Below are positions 1 through 11,112 of a stretch of 64,000 nucleotides of DNA, piece by piece. The translations under genes and the position numbers were made by a program. Within the stretch, counting starts at the first letter, position 1. Each line of letters begins with the position of its first letter. The stretch comes from Eriocheir sinensis (lineage: Eukaryota > Arthropoda > Malacostraca > Decapoda > Varunidae). Location: NCBI RefSeq assembly GCF_024679095.1, contig NC_066563.1, positions 881,132-945,131 on the forward strand, given 5' to 3'. The notes below the pieces were generated by a model. That model was not told the origin of the DNA and made no database searches. It was given only the letters and a program-made list of their open reading frames with translations.

Positions 1-59
1 CTCTACTACATACCTACGAACGAAAACACTTGCAAGTTAATCTATCCATCTATCTATTT

Positions 60-98
<39 letters not shown>
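60..98. repeat. (CA)n microsatellite
   Basis: Uninterrupted CA dinucleotide run of about 19 units. The flanks are unremarkable AT-rich sequence with a short CTAT run just upstream. Confidence 0.97.
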
Positions 99-102
<4 letters not shown>

Positions 103-163
103 ATCTCTCTTCAATATGAACGAACAAAGACAGTGGAGATTAATTAAATTCTCACGTGTAATA

Positions 164-166
<3 letters not shown>

Positions 167-200
<34 letters not shown>

Positions 201-331
201 AACAAACCTTTTCCCGGCGTTTTTTGTTCGCGCTCCCTTGCGTTACTGCCGCGGTGTGTGACGCAAATTTAATATCCGCGTTAATAGAAGACTTGAGTGC
301 ATGGGTCTGTCTGTCCATTACTGGGGGTGGG

Positions 332-391
<60 letters not shown>
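167..391. repeat. (CT)n and (GA)n in inverted arrangement
   Basis: A (CT)15 tract at 167-196 and a (GA)29 tract at 334-391 flank about 137 bp of unique, CpG-containing sequence. The two tracts are reverse complements, so the single strand could fold with the unique part as a loop. The GA tract is preceded by a short G run. Confidence 0.95.
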
Positions 392-394
<3 letters not shown>

Positions 395-449
395 TACTTT
401 GAAAGGAAATATGATATACTAATGGTGACGATACGGAAATAGCTGAATA

Positions 450-450
450 T

Positions 451-495
<45 letters not shown>

Positions 496-541
496 CACTA
501 CTACTACTACTACCACCAGCACCACAAACACCACCAACAAC
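450..541. repeat. (TAC)n trinucleotide repeat, decaying to (CAC/CAA)n
   Basis: Pure TAC units to about 493, then interrupted units of the TAC, CAC and CAA kind. This gradient from pure to mixed trinucleotides recurs at several other places in the window. Confidence 0.95.
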
Positions 542-880
542 AACAACACTTCAATTACCAATAAACTAACAAAGACAGTAGAGAGAAAAAACTAAAACCA
601 AAAAAAAAAAAAAAACATTAAAAAGAAACCAGCAGAAATAAACCCATGACACTCAACAAACCCACAAACCCAACATCATCAACGAGCCACTTTCTCGCCG
701 AGACACAATGCGATTACGAGAAAATAGGAATGATTGCTTCTCTTCTTCTCTCACTTTTTGCAGAGGTCGTGGAAGGAGCGAGGTGGCGGAGGAGGAGGAG
801 GAGGAGGAGGAGGTAGCAGTGATACCAGAGTAGGCGTTATTATTAGCGCCTGAGGAGACCAGCAGTGTTACCAGGTGAGA
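542..880. other. Low-complexity spacer
   Basis: No gene seen. It holds an A run at 599-615 and a (GGA)n purine tract at about 788-814. It ends with a cagtgttaccagg motif at 864-876, one of several similar motifs discussed in the findings. Confidence 0.7.
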
Positions 881-925
881 GGTGTGTGTGTGTGTGTGTG
901 TTACAGAGAGAGAGAGAGAGAGAGA
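881..925. repeat. Compound (GT)n(GA)n
   Basis: (GT)10 at 882-901 is followed after three bases by (GA)11. The GT-then-GA order on the same strand also appears near 19.5, 41.1 and 50.3 kb. Confidence 0.95.
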
Positions 926-1010
926 AATGGTTTCCCGCCTCCCACAAAAGTTTTGGAAGGAACAAAAAACTGAGACATTTTCTTTTTTCTAGTAATTTTT
1001 GGGTGTGGAG

Positions 1011-1033
1011 AAGGGGGGCGGGGCAGGGGGGGG
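1011..1033 (+). other. G-run cluster with G-quadruplex potential
   Basis: Runs of 6, 4 and 8 G separated by one- or two-base loops. The pattern meets the usual four-G-tract rule if the last run is split. Only primary sequence is seen here. Confidence 0.5.
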
Positions 1034-1066
1034 TGTCCTTTTGTTTGGGAGGGAGTGGTGGACAAT

Positions 1067-1067
<1 letters not shown>

Positions 1068-1152
<85 letters not shown>
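1068..1152. repeat. (CT)n microsatellite, 85 bp
   Basis: Pure CT dinucleotide tract of about 42 units without interruption. Confidence 0.98.
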
Positions 1153-1156
<4 letters not shown>

Positions 1157-1877
1157 CACATACAATTCAGCGAGACTCGAAGTAAAATGAAACGTTAGGG
1201 AAATGAGGCAGGTGAAAAGGAGGAAGCGATTCACAGTAAGTTTTCGAATGATGCGTGTGAGTGGCGGAATGAGGACGAGTTAGAGTCAGAGTCAGAGGAA
1301 GAGGATGAGGAGAGAGGAGAGGGACAGCGAGGAGTGAAAGTAGGAGAGGGGTTATACGGGAAGCAGAGTGTGTGAGATGCAGGGAAGGGAAGGGACTGCT
1401 AAGGGAGGAGTGTATTGCAAACGACTAACATGAATATGGAAAGGAGGAGGGCGGATGACAGTCTTTGCTCCTCCCCGGCTATCACCGCCACCATCACCCT
1501 CCCCATCACCATTATCACGCACCCTGGCCCTTATCATCGTCCCTACACCCTCATCCTGGACCCTATACCCTACAGTCACGCCCTGCTCCTCCATGCTACT
1601 CCTTCCTTCGTTTCCTGGTCCTTATTTTCACTCATTTCGATTAACAGAGGATACGATGCTCCTTTGTTCGTGACTTAAGGGAGGGAGAGTAGTAGTAAGG
1701 ATTGATGCTGGTAACTATGACAACGACGGAGAGATAAACAGAACTCAATTATATGCAACGGTATTATATGAAACCTCCAGAACTACTACAACAACTACAG
1801 CTACCTTAACAAATATCAACTACAACTAATTTAACAATAGCAATAACAACTACTTCTACTTTAACTGCAACAACGAA

Positions 1878-1878
<1 letters not shown>
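1153..1878. other. Purine-rich then mixed unique sequence
   Basis: 1190-1420 is a degenerate GA/GGA-rich stretch. 1420-1680 is pyrimidine-rich and open in several frames, but shows no recognisable domain or coding signal. The remainder is CAA- and CTA-like degenerate trinucleotides. No gene supported. Confidence 0.6.
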
Positions 1879-1919
<41 letters not shown>

Positions 1920-2115
1920 GACTACAACGGTTTACTACACTACTACACCACCAGTCACCACAACCACCACCACAACTACCATCACCAGAGCCACAAACAA
2001 ATCTACTACCACTCCCGGAAACACAGCCACTACAACCACCACCAACAACAACAACAATAACAACAACACAACCACCACCATACCACCACCACCTCCACCA
2101 GCAGCAGCAGCGCCC
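1879..2115. repeat. (TAC)n followed by degenerate ACC/CAA trinucleotides
   Basis: Pure TAC from 1879 to 1919, then about 190 bp of ACC, ACA and CAA units. The reverse strand would read as poly-Val, Gly and Ser stretches, as expected of a decayed trinucleotide array and not of a gene. Confidence 0.9.
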
Positions 2116-2350
2116 GTGCGTCACATGAACTTGATAATGAACATTTTGCGCCGCGGTTCCGTCGGGCAACGAGTCGCTAACGAGCCTTTGAACGCTAATT
2201 CCGTGGTTAACGAGGGCAAGCAACGTGACGGTCCAGCTTAAAGCCAATTACCTCCCTTTGTCTCGTTAATACACGTTATCTGATGATTCGCTCTCGCCCG
2301 TTTGTCTCTTTGTCTCAATTTATCTCCGTCTTTCGCTGCTGTGTTGTGTT

Positions 2351-2608
2351 TCTCTATCACTTGGTCTGTTTCTGCCGGTGGAGGTCTGTGTATCTGTCTG
2401 TTGGTTGGTTGGTCTGTCCTTCTGTTGATCTGTCTGTCTGTCTCTGCATCGGTTTAATTACTATATATCTGTGTCTGTTTCTCTATCTCTTGGTCTGTTT
2501 CTGCCGGTGGAGGTCTGTGTATCTGTCTGTTGGTTGGTTGGTCTGTCTTTCTGTTGATCTGTCTGTCTGTCTCTACATCGGTTTAATTACTATCTATCTT
2601 TGTCTTCG
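2351..2608. repeat. 129-bp direct tandem duplication
   Basis: Two adjacent copies start near 2351 and 2480; for example ctgccggtgg occurs at 2372 and 2501, exactly 129 bp apart. Only about five differences are visible by eye, so the duplication is recent. 129 is a multiple of three, so the plus frame stays open through both copies, but the peptide is a Leu/Val/Cys-rich translation of (TCTG)n sequence. Confidence 0.93.
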
Positions 2609-2659
2609 TCTCTCTGTGTGTCTGTTTCTCTGCTTCTCTGTATCTCTTCCTGTCTATCT

Positions 2660-2812
2660 GTCTGTCTGCCTCGCTGTGAATCTCTATGTTTTCCTGTCTA
2701 CTGTCGGAAGTCTCGCTGTGAATCTGTATAATTTCCTATCTACTGTCTGGAAGTCTCGCTGTGAATCTGTATCTTTTCCTGTCTACTGTCTGTAAGTCTC
2801 GCTGTGTATCTC
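2660..2812. repeat. 43-bp tandem array, about 3.5 units
   Basis: The motif tcgctgtgaatc starts at 2671, 2713 and 2756, with a variant at 2799: spacings of 42, 43 and 43 bp. It directly follows the 129-bp duplication, in the same CTGT-rich sequence style. Confidence 0.9.
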
Positions 2813-2849
2813 TATCTATCCGTCTATATGTGTCTGCGTGTATGTCTGT

Positions 2850-3290
2850 CTGTCTGTTTCTCTACTTCTCTGTTTGTCTGTCTATGTGTCTAGTCTTTAT
2901 CACAGACAGTAGTATCATATCTTTACTTAATACGCTTTATTTTCTTATAACTGTCTTTTTTTCTACTTCTGTTTGTCTGTCTACTTGTCTGTTGTATCTA
3001 TCACTCAGCAGTATCTTAACCTAACTCGCCTTTTTTTCCTTATTTTTGTCCTTTTTTCTCTATTTCTCTTTCTTTGTTTGTCTACTATTTTTTTGTATCA
3101 TCGAAAGCAGTATCACATCCTCCCCTAACTTGCCTTTTTTCCCTTATTTTTGTCCTTTTTTCTCTATTTGTTTGTCTGTCTGTCTACTATTTTTTTTTTA
3201 TCATCGAGGGCAGTATCACATTCTCCCCTAACTTGCCTTTTTCTTACTATTCTTCACCTAATTTTCTTTTTTTTCTTACTACCATCCTCT
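2850..3290. repeat. ~100-bp diverged tandem array, 4 units
   Basis: An agtatca-type anchor occurs at about 2911, 3010, 3109 and 3212, spacing 99-103 bp. The last two units are most alike and share the long flanks around cagtatcacat and ctaacttgcc. Confidence 0.85.
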
Positions 3291-3489
3291 CCTTCACACG
3301 ACTGTCTAGTGTATACAAAATGGCATTAAATGAGTAACCAACTACATATGTATTTATTTATCACTTTAAGCCTTGTCAAAAGCACCTTCAGCGGAAATAT
3401 AAAATACGACCAGCCCGAAAAACAAACTTATCATCCGTACCATCAACGTCACAAACATTCAAGAGGGAGGAAAAAAATGACGCTTTTCA

Positions 3490-4540
3490 AATAAGTGTAT
3501 CACATATTTTTTTCCACCCAAGTGTACGGCAGTTTTGGGTAAGTGAATGATGACTTTACATAATTGTAGTACGGTTTCAACCTCTATTAGATCCTCAAGA
3601 AACCTTTCTCATATTACAACTTTTGCCTCCGATCAGTGCAACAGACCATCACTTCTCACTCTCTGAAGGTGTGGGACAACTTTACATAATAGCAAACCGG
3701 TTTAAACTCTATCTAAACTCTCCTCTGTTAATTAAGATCAAGAGAAATAACACATCTCATATTACAGCTTTTGCCTCCTATCAGTGCAACAAACCATCAC
3801 TTCTCACTCTCTGTAAATGTGGGACAACTTTACATAATAGCAAACCGGTTTAAACTGTATCTAAGCTCTCCTCTGTTAATTAAGATCAAGAGAAATAACA
3901 CATCTCATATTACAACTTTTACCTCCTATCAGTGCAACAAAATGTCACTTCTCACTGCTTCTCCGTAACTCTATGTAAGTGTAACTGTGTAAATGTTATG
4001 AGTTAATCAGCATCTTCACTCTTTCATCCCTCACGCTGGCAAACTCTGTAACAATCTTCCTTCAGCCGTATTTCCTCCTGCCTACGACTTGAACTCTTTC
4101 AGGAGGAGAGTATCAGGACACCTCTCCTCCCGAAATTGACCTCTCTTTGGCCACTCAACTTTTTTTTATAGGAACAGTGATTTGCGGGCTTTTTTTCATT
4201 AGTTTTCTATTTCTTTTGTCTTTGAGCTGTTTCCTTTACTGTAAAAAAAATGTGCATTACTTTACATAACCACAGAACGGTCTGAACTCTCTTTGAACTC
4301 TCCTCTATTAACTAAGATTAAGTGAAGTAACCTATCCCATAACTTATACATCCGATCAGTGCAGCAAAACGTAACTTCTCACTATAAGTCTCTATAAGTG
4401 TACGATAACTTTGCATGACTCCCAAAACGGCCTTAACCACTGATCCCTCAAGATCCTCAACTAAAAGCAACGCTCCTCATATCAAAATATTTACCTCTGA
4501 TCAGTGGAAAAAAAAACGTAATTTCTCTAACAAAGCTCTA
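3490..4540. repeat. 148-bp tandem array split by a LINE insertion
   Basis: The anchor atattaca lies at 3611, 3759 and 3907, exactly 148 bp apart, and units 1-2 are near-identical over long stretches. A more diverged unit precedes them. After the LINE fragment the array resumes at about 4251 with the same motifs: tttacataa, an acggt block, a ctcctct-taa block, gatcagtgcag and cttctcac. There are about five or six units, most diverged at the edges, as is typical of an ageing minisatellite. No coding function is evident. Confidence 0.9.
4002..4250 (+). mobile_element. 5'-truncated non-LTR retrotransposon 3' end (ORF2 C-terminus plus 3' tail)
   Basis: Reading from 4020 in frame gives SFIPHAGKLCNNLPSAVFPP, then a Y-D-L-N-S-F-R-R-R-V segment and HLSSRN, with a stop at 4137-4139. 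This is the usual C-terminal end of LINE reverse-transcriptase ORF2, of the form SF-P-A--LWN-LP--VFP--Y-L--FK--V--HL. A pyrimidine-rich 3' tail follows and ends in an A run at 4243-4250. The catalytic RT and endonuclease domains are absent, so the copy is dead on arrival. It interrupts a 148-bp repeat unit. A related tail is found on the minus strand near 35.2-35.3 kb. The LINE clade cannot be assigned from this fragment. Confidence 0.85.
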
Positions 4541-5396
4541 AGTAAAATTGACGATATGAAACAAAATGGCTGTCGGAGGCTACATCTTTTATATCGAGTA
4601 AATAACCCATCGAGGCGTTAAAGAGATGAGCTTCAAACTGCACCTTTCCCACTGCGCCCCATTCACAGAGGAAGGAAGATGCGTCTGTGACTGTGTTGGG
4701 CGGACTGGTTATTTCATCTATACATTCACCCCTCGCCTACTCTTTTTTTCCCCCCCACTCGCACTCTTTTCTGTTCGCATATCCCTCTAAATTGCTTTGC
4801 CTGAATGTCGGTCGCTACACATTTATTATATTTTTGGTCACGACTTCATTTTTTTTTTCATCGCCTCTATCACTGAATTCGTTTCCTCTTTGTTGCCCTT
4901 TTTTTTTTCGCTTCCCTTGATTGCCTATTACATACTTTTTCTCTCCGGCTACTCGCTTTTTTTTCTCTCCATTCTTTTGTACGTTTCTTCTTTCCACAGT
5001 TTCGCTTGGACAGATTTACATGTTTTCCATTTTCACAACTTCGTCATTTCTCGTCTCCTTGAATTTCTTACACACGTATTTCCAGCTTTCCTCCTCTTCC
5101 CTATGCATTTTTTTTCGTTTTTATCTTTTTCAACCTATCATCCTTTTATCTTCCCTCTCCCTCCCTTCATCCAATTTTTACACGCTCTCTGTGGCTCAAT
5201 TTTTAGCGCAGGCCAGTCAGCAAAAGTTCAGCTTCGTTATGAACACCAATTCACGACAGAAAACACCACGGTCTAGAATTTACATGTAGAAATTAAGTAA
5301 CTTTTTTTTTATAATGTGGCTTTGTGACTTTTCTTCGTCATATTATTGTTATTTTCCTTGGTACTAATAGTTTTTTCATTATCATTATTATTATCA

Positions 5397-5397
<1 letters not shown>
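4541..5397. other. Unique sequence then pyrimidine-rich block
   Basis: 4541-4700 is unremarkable unique sequence. 4730-5180 is T- and C-rich on the plus strand, which keeps several frames open without any protein signature. 5180-5397 is AT-rich unique DNA. No gene supported. Confidence 0.6.
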
Positions 5398-5441
<44 letters not shown>

Positions 5442-5527
5442 AAGTAGTTACAGTTAGTATCACAGCAATATATATTATGGAGATTTTCCAGTAATTGTTT
5501 ACATTTACATATATATCACGAATATTA

Positions 5528-5572
<45 letters not shown>

Positions 5573-5590
5573 CACGAGAACGAGAGCGAG

Positions 5591-5627
<37 letters not shown>
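5398..5627. repeat. (GTA)n, (CA)n and (GA)n cluster
   Basis: (GTA)15 occupies 5398-5442. (CA)n at 5530-5575 has one CG interruption and runs directly into GAGC and (GA)n at 5578-5627. About 85 bp of AT-rich unique DNA separates the first tract from the others. Confidence 0.95.
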
Positions 5628-5630
<3 letters not shown>

Positions 5631-5766
5631 CCCACGTACTAAGGTTAATTAGGCGAGCCAGTTCTCCTTACAGGTATTCCTCAGGTTACAACAATTTAGG
5701 CGGAAGAGATCACAAGACTTGATGGGAGAGCACGGACGAGGAGGCGAGGAAGACGAGGCGGGCTTC

Positions 5767-5770
<4 letters not shown>

Positions 5771-5854
<84 letters not shown>
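5771..5854. repeat. (CT)n microsatellite, 84 bp
   Basis: Pure CT tract of 42 units. An 80-bp GC-richer stretch (about 5680-5760) precedes it. Confidence 0.98.
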
Positions 5855-5855
<1 letters not shown>

Positions 5856-6381
5856 ATTTCCCTGAAGGACCGGGGGACGCGTGGAAGCAAATTACAGTGA
5901 AAGAAAATGTTATTCTGTCATTTCCCTCCTCCTCCTCCCCTTCCTCCTCCTCCTCCTCCTCTTCTTCCTCTTCTCCCCACCTGAGCTAATGAACAGGTGT
6001 TTCTACTGCATAATCTACATTCATAACTTTCTCCTCCTTTGTGCCGTTCCCTCCCTTCCCTCACTCTCCCTTCCCCTTTCCTTTCCTCTCCGCTTCCCCT
6101 CTTCTTCCCCCTTTCTCTACGACCTTCCTTGAACAGAGAGTTAAAGAGGAAAGGAGGAAAGAAGGAACATTGAGGAGTAATGGGAAAGAAGAGCTGATCT
6201 GATGCTTGGCGATGAGGATAAAGGAGGAGGAAGAGGAGGAAGAGGAAGAGCGATGGAGGAGGAGGTGCGGAGAGTGGGAGGAAGAAAGAAGGATAAAGAG
6301 GAACAAGAAGGAACATTAAACACAGACAACAGCGAGTTTGAAAAGGAAATGAGGGAGAAAAAGAGATAAAGAGGGTACTGA

Positions 6382-6383
<2 letters not shown>
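5855..6383. other. Pyrimidine block switching to purine block
   Basis: 5920-6130 is TCC/CCT-rich on the plus strand; from 6135 to 6383 the same strand is GGA/GAA-rich. The composition switch near 6133 makes the two halves roughly complementary in style, though not an exact inverted repeat. No gene seen. Confidence 0.7.
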
Positions 6384-6473
<90 letters not shown>

Positions 6474-6632
6474 AGAATGAGAGAAACTTGCAAGCCTTTA
6501 GATATTACGAAACTACAAAACGTGATGTGATGCAAAAGTAAAAATATAGAAAAGTAGAAAATATGAAAGAATGAATAATACACTTACTGACAACACACAC
6601 ACACACCCACACACACACACACACACACACAC
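6384..6632. repeat. (GA)n 85 bp and (CA)n 40 bp
   Basis: Pure (GA)42 at 6384-6468, about 120 bp of AT-rich sequence, then (CA)n at 6592-6632 with one CC interruption. Confidence 0.96.
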
Positions 6633-6659
6633 GTTCAACCCTGCAGAACTTCTTGTAGC

Positions 6660-7420
6660 CAGAACTAACTACTGTTTCTCTTCATTTCGCTCTTCCTCAC
6701 ACCCTCTTCCTCTTTCCTCTTTCCTCTTCATTAACACTCTGCCCTTCCTTCTTTCATCCATCCGTACCGTTCATCTTTCCTCTTTTCTTCCCCTATCCTT
6801 AACATATTTCTTCTTTCTTTTCTTCCTATTCTTTTACCTTCATATAATTTCCTCACCTCCCCTCCCGCGCTTCGTTTTTATCCTCCTTCCTCTTTTCTTC
6901 ACCTACCCTTCGCGTTTTTCTTCTCTCATTTCTTTTCCTCCTATTCTTTTCCTCTTCATTACTTTCCTCGCCATCCCTTCCCTCCCCTCACTCCCTCTCT
7001 TGTCCTTCCTTTCCCTGCTGTACACTCGCTTTGTTCCCTTCCCTTCCATTTCCTCCTCTTCCTTTCCCTCCATTAACTTACTTCCCTTCCTCCGCTTGTC
7101 CTTCCCTTCCCTGTTGCACCCTCGCCTTCCCTTCCCTCCTCTTCCTTTCCCTCCATTATCTTACTTCCCTTCCTCCGCTTGTCCTTCCCTTCCATGCTGC
7201 ACCCTCGCCTTATTCCCTTCCCTGCTCTTCCTTTCCCTCAATTATCTAACTTCCCTTCCTCCGGCTGTCCTTCCCTTCCCTGCCGCACCCTGGCCTTCCC
7301 TTCCCTGCTCTTCCTTTCTCTCCATTATCTTACTTCCCTTCCTCCGGCTGTCCTTCCCTTCCTTGCCGCACCCTCGCCTTATTCCCTTCCCTTCCCTCCT
7401 CTTTCCCTGCAGGCATTCAG
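6660..7420. repeat. Polypyrimidine block with ~84-bp tandem array
   Basis: The whole block is C/T-rich. From about 7000 the motif cttcccttcctccg recurs at 7081, 7164, 7250 and 7333 (spacings 83, 86 and 83 bp), alternating with a ttgcaccctcgcc or tgccgcaccct segment. The 378-aa plus-strand open frame is a by-product of the missing purines. Confidence 0.88.
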
Positions 7421-7564
7421 GGCACGGCGTGGAATCCCCTTTTGGCGAGAGACAAAGGTGGACGAAGCTGATTTTGCAGCCGAGCCGAAACCACCACTTG
7501 ACGCCTCCGGGGACGCCGCGAAAAAGGTCGAGAATAACAGCACACCCCACGTCCCTCTCTCCCT

Positions 7565-7568
7565 GTGC

Positions 7569-7616
<48 letters not shown>

Positions 7617-7778
7617 TTTCCCGTCCTTTCTGTTTATCTGCCTGAGTGTGTGCGTGTTTGTGTGTGTGTGTGTTTGTGTGTGTTTGTGTTTGTGTGTGTT
7701 TGTGTGAGTGTTTCTGCGTCTCATTCCTCAAATAGATACGAATAAACAGATAAATAAAACGAAAAACACACTAACGAA

Positions 7779-7826
<48 letters not shown>

Positions 7827-7832
7827 CAACAC

Positions 7833-7895
<63 letters not shown>
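7565..7895. repeat. (GT)n tracts followed by (CA)n tracts
   Basis: (GT)n at 7570-7613 and a TTTG-interrupted GT run at about 7643-7710 are followed by (CA)n at 7781-7824 and 7837-7895. The GT and CA halves are reverse complements about 70-90 bp apart, so a large imperfect hairpin is possible. Confidence 0.95.
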
Positions 7896-7899
<4 letters not shown>

Positions 7900-8010
7900 T
7901 ACTGATAGGCCGGCAAAATAATAATAACAAAAAAAATAATAGACAGAGAATATAATATTTGTTCCCGGTCAAAACTGAGAGCTATTACGGATGGAAACCA
8001 ATTAATTTCT

Positions 8011-8018
8011 TGACGTCA
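8011..8018. promoter_or_regulatory. Perfect CRE palindrome TGACGTCA
   Basis: An eight-base CREB/ATF consensus palindrome in AT-rich sequence with no adjacent CCAAT or GC box. It is one of five in the window; alone it is weak evidence of function. Confidence 0.35.
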
Positions 8019-8057
8019 AAAACTAGCAACTGTTTCTCGACCCAAATATATCCCAGC

Positions 8058-8073
8058 ATTTCCTCCTCCTCCT

Positions 8074-8107
<34 letters not shown>

Positions 8108-8128
8108 CTCCTCCTCCTCCTCCTCCTC
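8058..8128. repeat. (TCC)n trinucleotide repeat
   Basis: TCC units interrupted by two CTTCCT variants in the middle, ending in a short GC-rich patch. Confidence 0.96.
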
Positions 8129-8326
8129 TTTCCCGGCGGCCCCAAATGATCGTGTCCACTGTAATATGTAAACTTTTTCACACCCAATTCAGTAATAGTT
8201 TGGAGGGAGAAATTCCGCCTCATCCCTTCCGGCTATAAACCCCGCGAGAGAGGGAGAGAGAGGGAGAGAAGAGAGGAGAGGAAGGTCAGTACAAGAAAGA
8301 GAAAGGAAGAGCGGAGAGGGCAGAGG

Positions 8327-8811
<485 letters not shown>

Positions 8812-8894
<83 letters not shown>
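8812..8894. repeat. (GT)n microsatellite, 83 bp
   Basis: Pure GT dinucleotide tract of about 41 units. Confidence 0.98.
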
Positions 8895-8896
<2 letters not shown>

Positions 8897-9075
8897 ATTG
8901 CTTTACTTTTTATTTTTTGCCCGACGAAATGGTTGGTGGTGGCGCTGCCGGAAATTAATGTTTGAAAAAAGGTGGCGTGGGAAAATATATTAACCCAGGT
9001 ACAGCACATAACTAGACCACCGAGGAAACACACACACAAAAAAAAAACACTCACAGGAGCAAGCAAACAAACAAC

Positions 9076-9112
<37 letters not shown>

Positions 9113-9544
9113 AATACATCAAAGCGAGCTCCCCCCCCCTTAAGAAACAACGAATATTGATTTGATGAAAAGAATGGACTTTTCATATTAAAAAAGAGAC
9201 GTCCACGTACTTACAACATTGCCATTTCATTATATTCAGTCAACGTTACTCGAATATTACGGCTTTATTTTATTATTACTATTCCGTGATGCGTTTTATT
9301 TTATTTTGAGTTTGAAAATAAATCCACCAAAATTCTTTCGCAAAATAAATGGACACTCAAACGCTGTCTTGTTTTATTCCTCCCATTCATTTCGTGCCTG
9401 GGTCTTTTTTTTTCATCCTCTTTTTTAATCGTTTGAAGTAAAATTTTCCTGTTCACTTTCACGGTAAAAGATTTCCTCACGAACATTTTTATTTCGTTTC
9501 CGTTCATACATTTTAAAACTGTATGGAAGATTTTCGTATACTTG

Positions 9545-9548
<4 letters not shown>
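8895..9548. other. AT-rich unique sequence with a short (CA)n
   Basis: Contains (CA)15 at 9079-9108, a C run near 9131-9139 and otherwise AT-rich DNA. No gene supported. Confidence 0.65.
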
Positions 9549-9613
<65 letters not shown>

Positions 9614-9667
9614 AAGGAAATGAAGGAAAGAGAGGAATTTTGCGGACCGTTGATAATGTTATGGTGG

Positions 9668-9707
<40 letters not shown>

Positions 9708-9750
9708 AGGCGTCTTATTACAGAACCTCACACACGCGGACTCCAACACA

Positions 9751-9781
<31 letters not shown>
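9549..9781. repeat. (CT)n, (GT)n, (CT)n cluster
   Basis: (CT)31 at 9549-9610, (GT)19 at 9669-9706 and (CT)15 at 9752-9781, separated by about 50-bp unique spacers. Confidence 0.96.
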
Positions 9782-9783
<2 letters not shown>

Positions 9784-9907
9784 GATCAAAGCAAACCTCA
9801 AGCCTCCAGGTATTGTAAATTGTGGGCCGGAGACTACGGGAGACAAGGGGCGGAGGAGGAGGAGGAGGGAAGGAAAACATCAGGAGGAAAGGAAGGCCAG
9901 GCTCTTT

Positions 9908-9917
9908 GATAATAATG

Positions 9918-9984
<67 letters not shown>

Positions 9985-10053
9985 TAATAATAATAATAAT
10001 AATAATGCCGTTGCTGTTGTTCTTAATGCTATGTCCAATAATAATAATAATAA
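9908..10053. repeat. (AAT)n trinucleotide repeat
   Basis: ATA/TAA units from 9908 to 10006 with two GAT interruptions, then a short second run at 10038-10053. Confidence 0.97.
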
Positions 10054-11023
10054 TGGTTTTAATTCAGTAGTCTATATGAACGTTGCCCTTCGGTTCAGTT
10101 TTCAACATCACGCAATGAACATCACGTTTCCGGAGCCCAGCCAGCCAATTAAGCGCTTCCCGACGGCACATTTTATTGACTTATGATACCTGAGCAGACA
10201 ATTAGGGCGCGCTAATTACCCATCGGTGGTCCATCGCCATAAATAACAAGATGGAAAAGGGCGTCCGTTCTTTCTGTAGGGCCTCGGGGAAACACATCTC
10301 GCTAATGGTAAAAAACGGGTGTACTGCATCAACGGAAAGAGCGGGAAAACGTATCGTACTGCGCTGCTGCCGACACGGGCCAGCGAAAAGCACACAACAA
10401 ACACGCGGATAAAGTATATCTCGCCATAAATAAAGGGACGGAATACAACGCCTACGTTAATGGATGAAAAACGCTTCGCACCGTAACGGCAATGACCGGA
10501 CCAGTGGCGGGGAAACAAAAACAAATAAAAGATACGAAAAAAAAAGCTGCATTGTCGTATAGTGAGGGACGAGGCGCGGCATTGACCGGCCCACGCGCCC
10601 AATTCGTCACGTTTCCCGTTCGGCCCGTCCGTGCTTTGAGCGACACTTCGGCTCCGGATACGTTTCATTCGCATTGTGTTCGGCTGATTCATACTCCGCG
10701 GGTCTTATTTCCTCATTATTTCACTCACGCGTAACTGGAGCGTATTGTGGCGCGTGGATTTGGCGAGAAAGGGATTTTTATGTGACTCGGGCGCGTTCCA
10801 ACCCTCCACGAATGAAACGCTTCCATCAGCAACGTCTCTCTGTGCTGCAAACTTCCAGACCGAACGTTTCGCAGAATGGAGGAGCGATGGAAAGCCGAGG
10901 GAGAATCTATGAATTATTATTTTTTTATAGTTACGTAACCTTGGAATGCGTGCCAGTGATGTATTCCCAAGGCTTAATGTATTCATGATGCCTTGCCGAA
11001 CCAAAATCCATGGCGTAGAAAGT

Positions 11024-11029
<6 letters not shown>
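10054..11029. other. Low-repeat unique island
   Basis: About 1 kb of balanced composition without microsatellites, unusual for this window. It has frequent CpG, TAATTA-type motifs (for example near 10208-10217) and two copies of tcgccataaataa at 10234-10246 and 10421-10433. No frame shows a recognisable protein. It could be regulatory or simply an unexpanded remnant; the sequence alone does not decide. Confidence 0.5.

Positions 11030-11073
<44 letters not shown>
11030..11073. repeat. (GT)n microsatellite
   Basis: Pure GT tract of about 22 units. Confidence 0.97.
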
Positions 11074-11077
<4 letters not shown>

Positions 11078-11083
11078 GGAGTA

Positions 11084-11112
11084 CGTTCGAGTCTTTAATT
11101 TCTGCTCGAACG
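11084..11112. other. Short perfect hairpin
   Basis: cgttcgag at 11084-11091 pairs with ctcgaacg at 11105-11112 around a 13-base loop. An eight-pair stem in unique DNA is notable but may be chance; no T run or RNA-gene context follows. Confidence 0.45.

Noticed and set aside
2283..2795. 170-codon plus-strand frame with a perfect 43-residue internal repeat
   Set aside because: Explained by the 129-bp DNA duplication in CTGT-rich sequence. No domain, and the frame ends within the next minisatellite.
5580..5627. RERERE-type arginine/glutamate protein from (GA)n, and all SLSLSL, VCVCVC, THTHTH frames
   Set aside because: Direct translations of dinucleotide repeats; they appear at every long tract on both strands.
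6571..7707. 378-codon plus-strand open frame
   Set aside because: Runs through (CA)n, a polypyrimidine 84-bp array and (GT)n. The translation changes from His/Thr to Ser/Pro/Leu to Val/Cys as the DNA changes.
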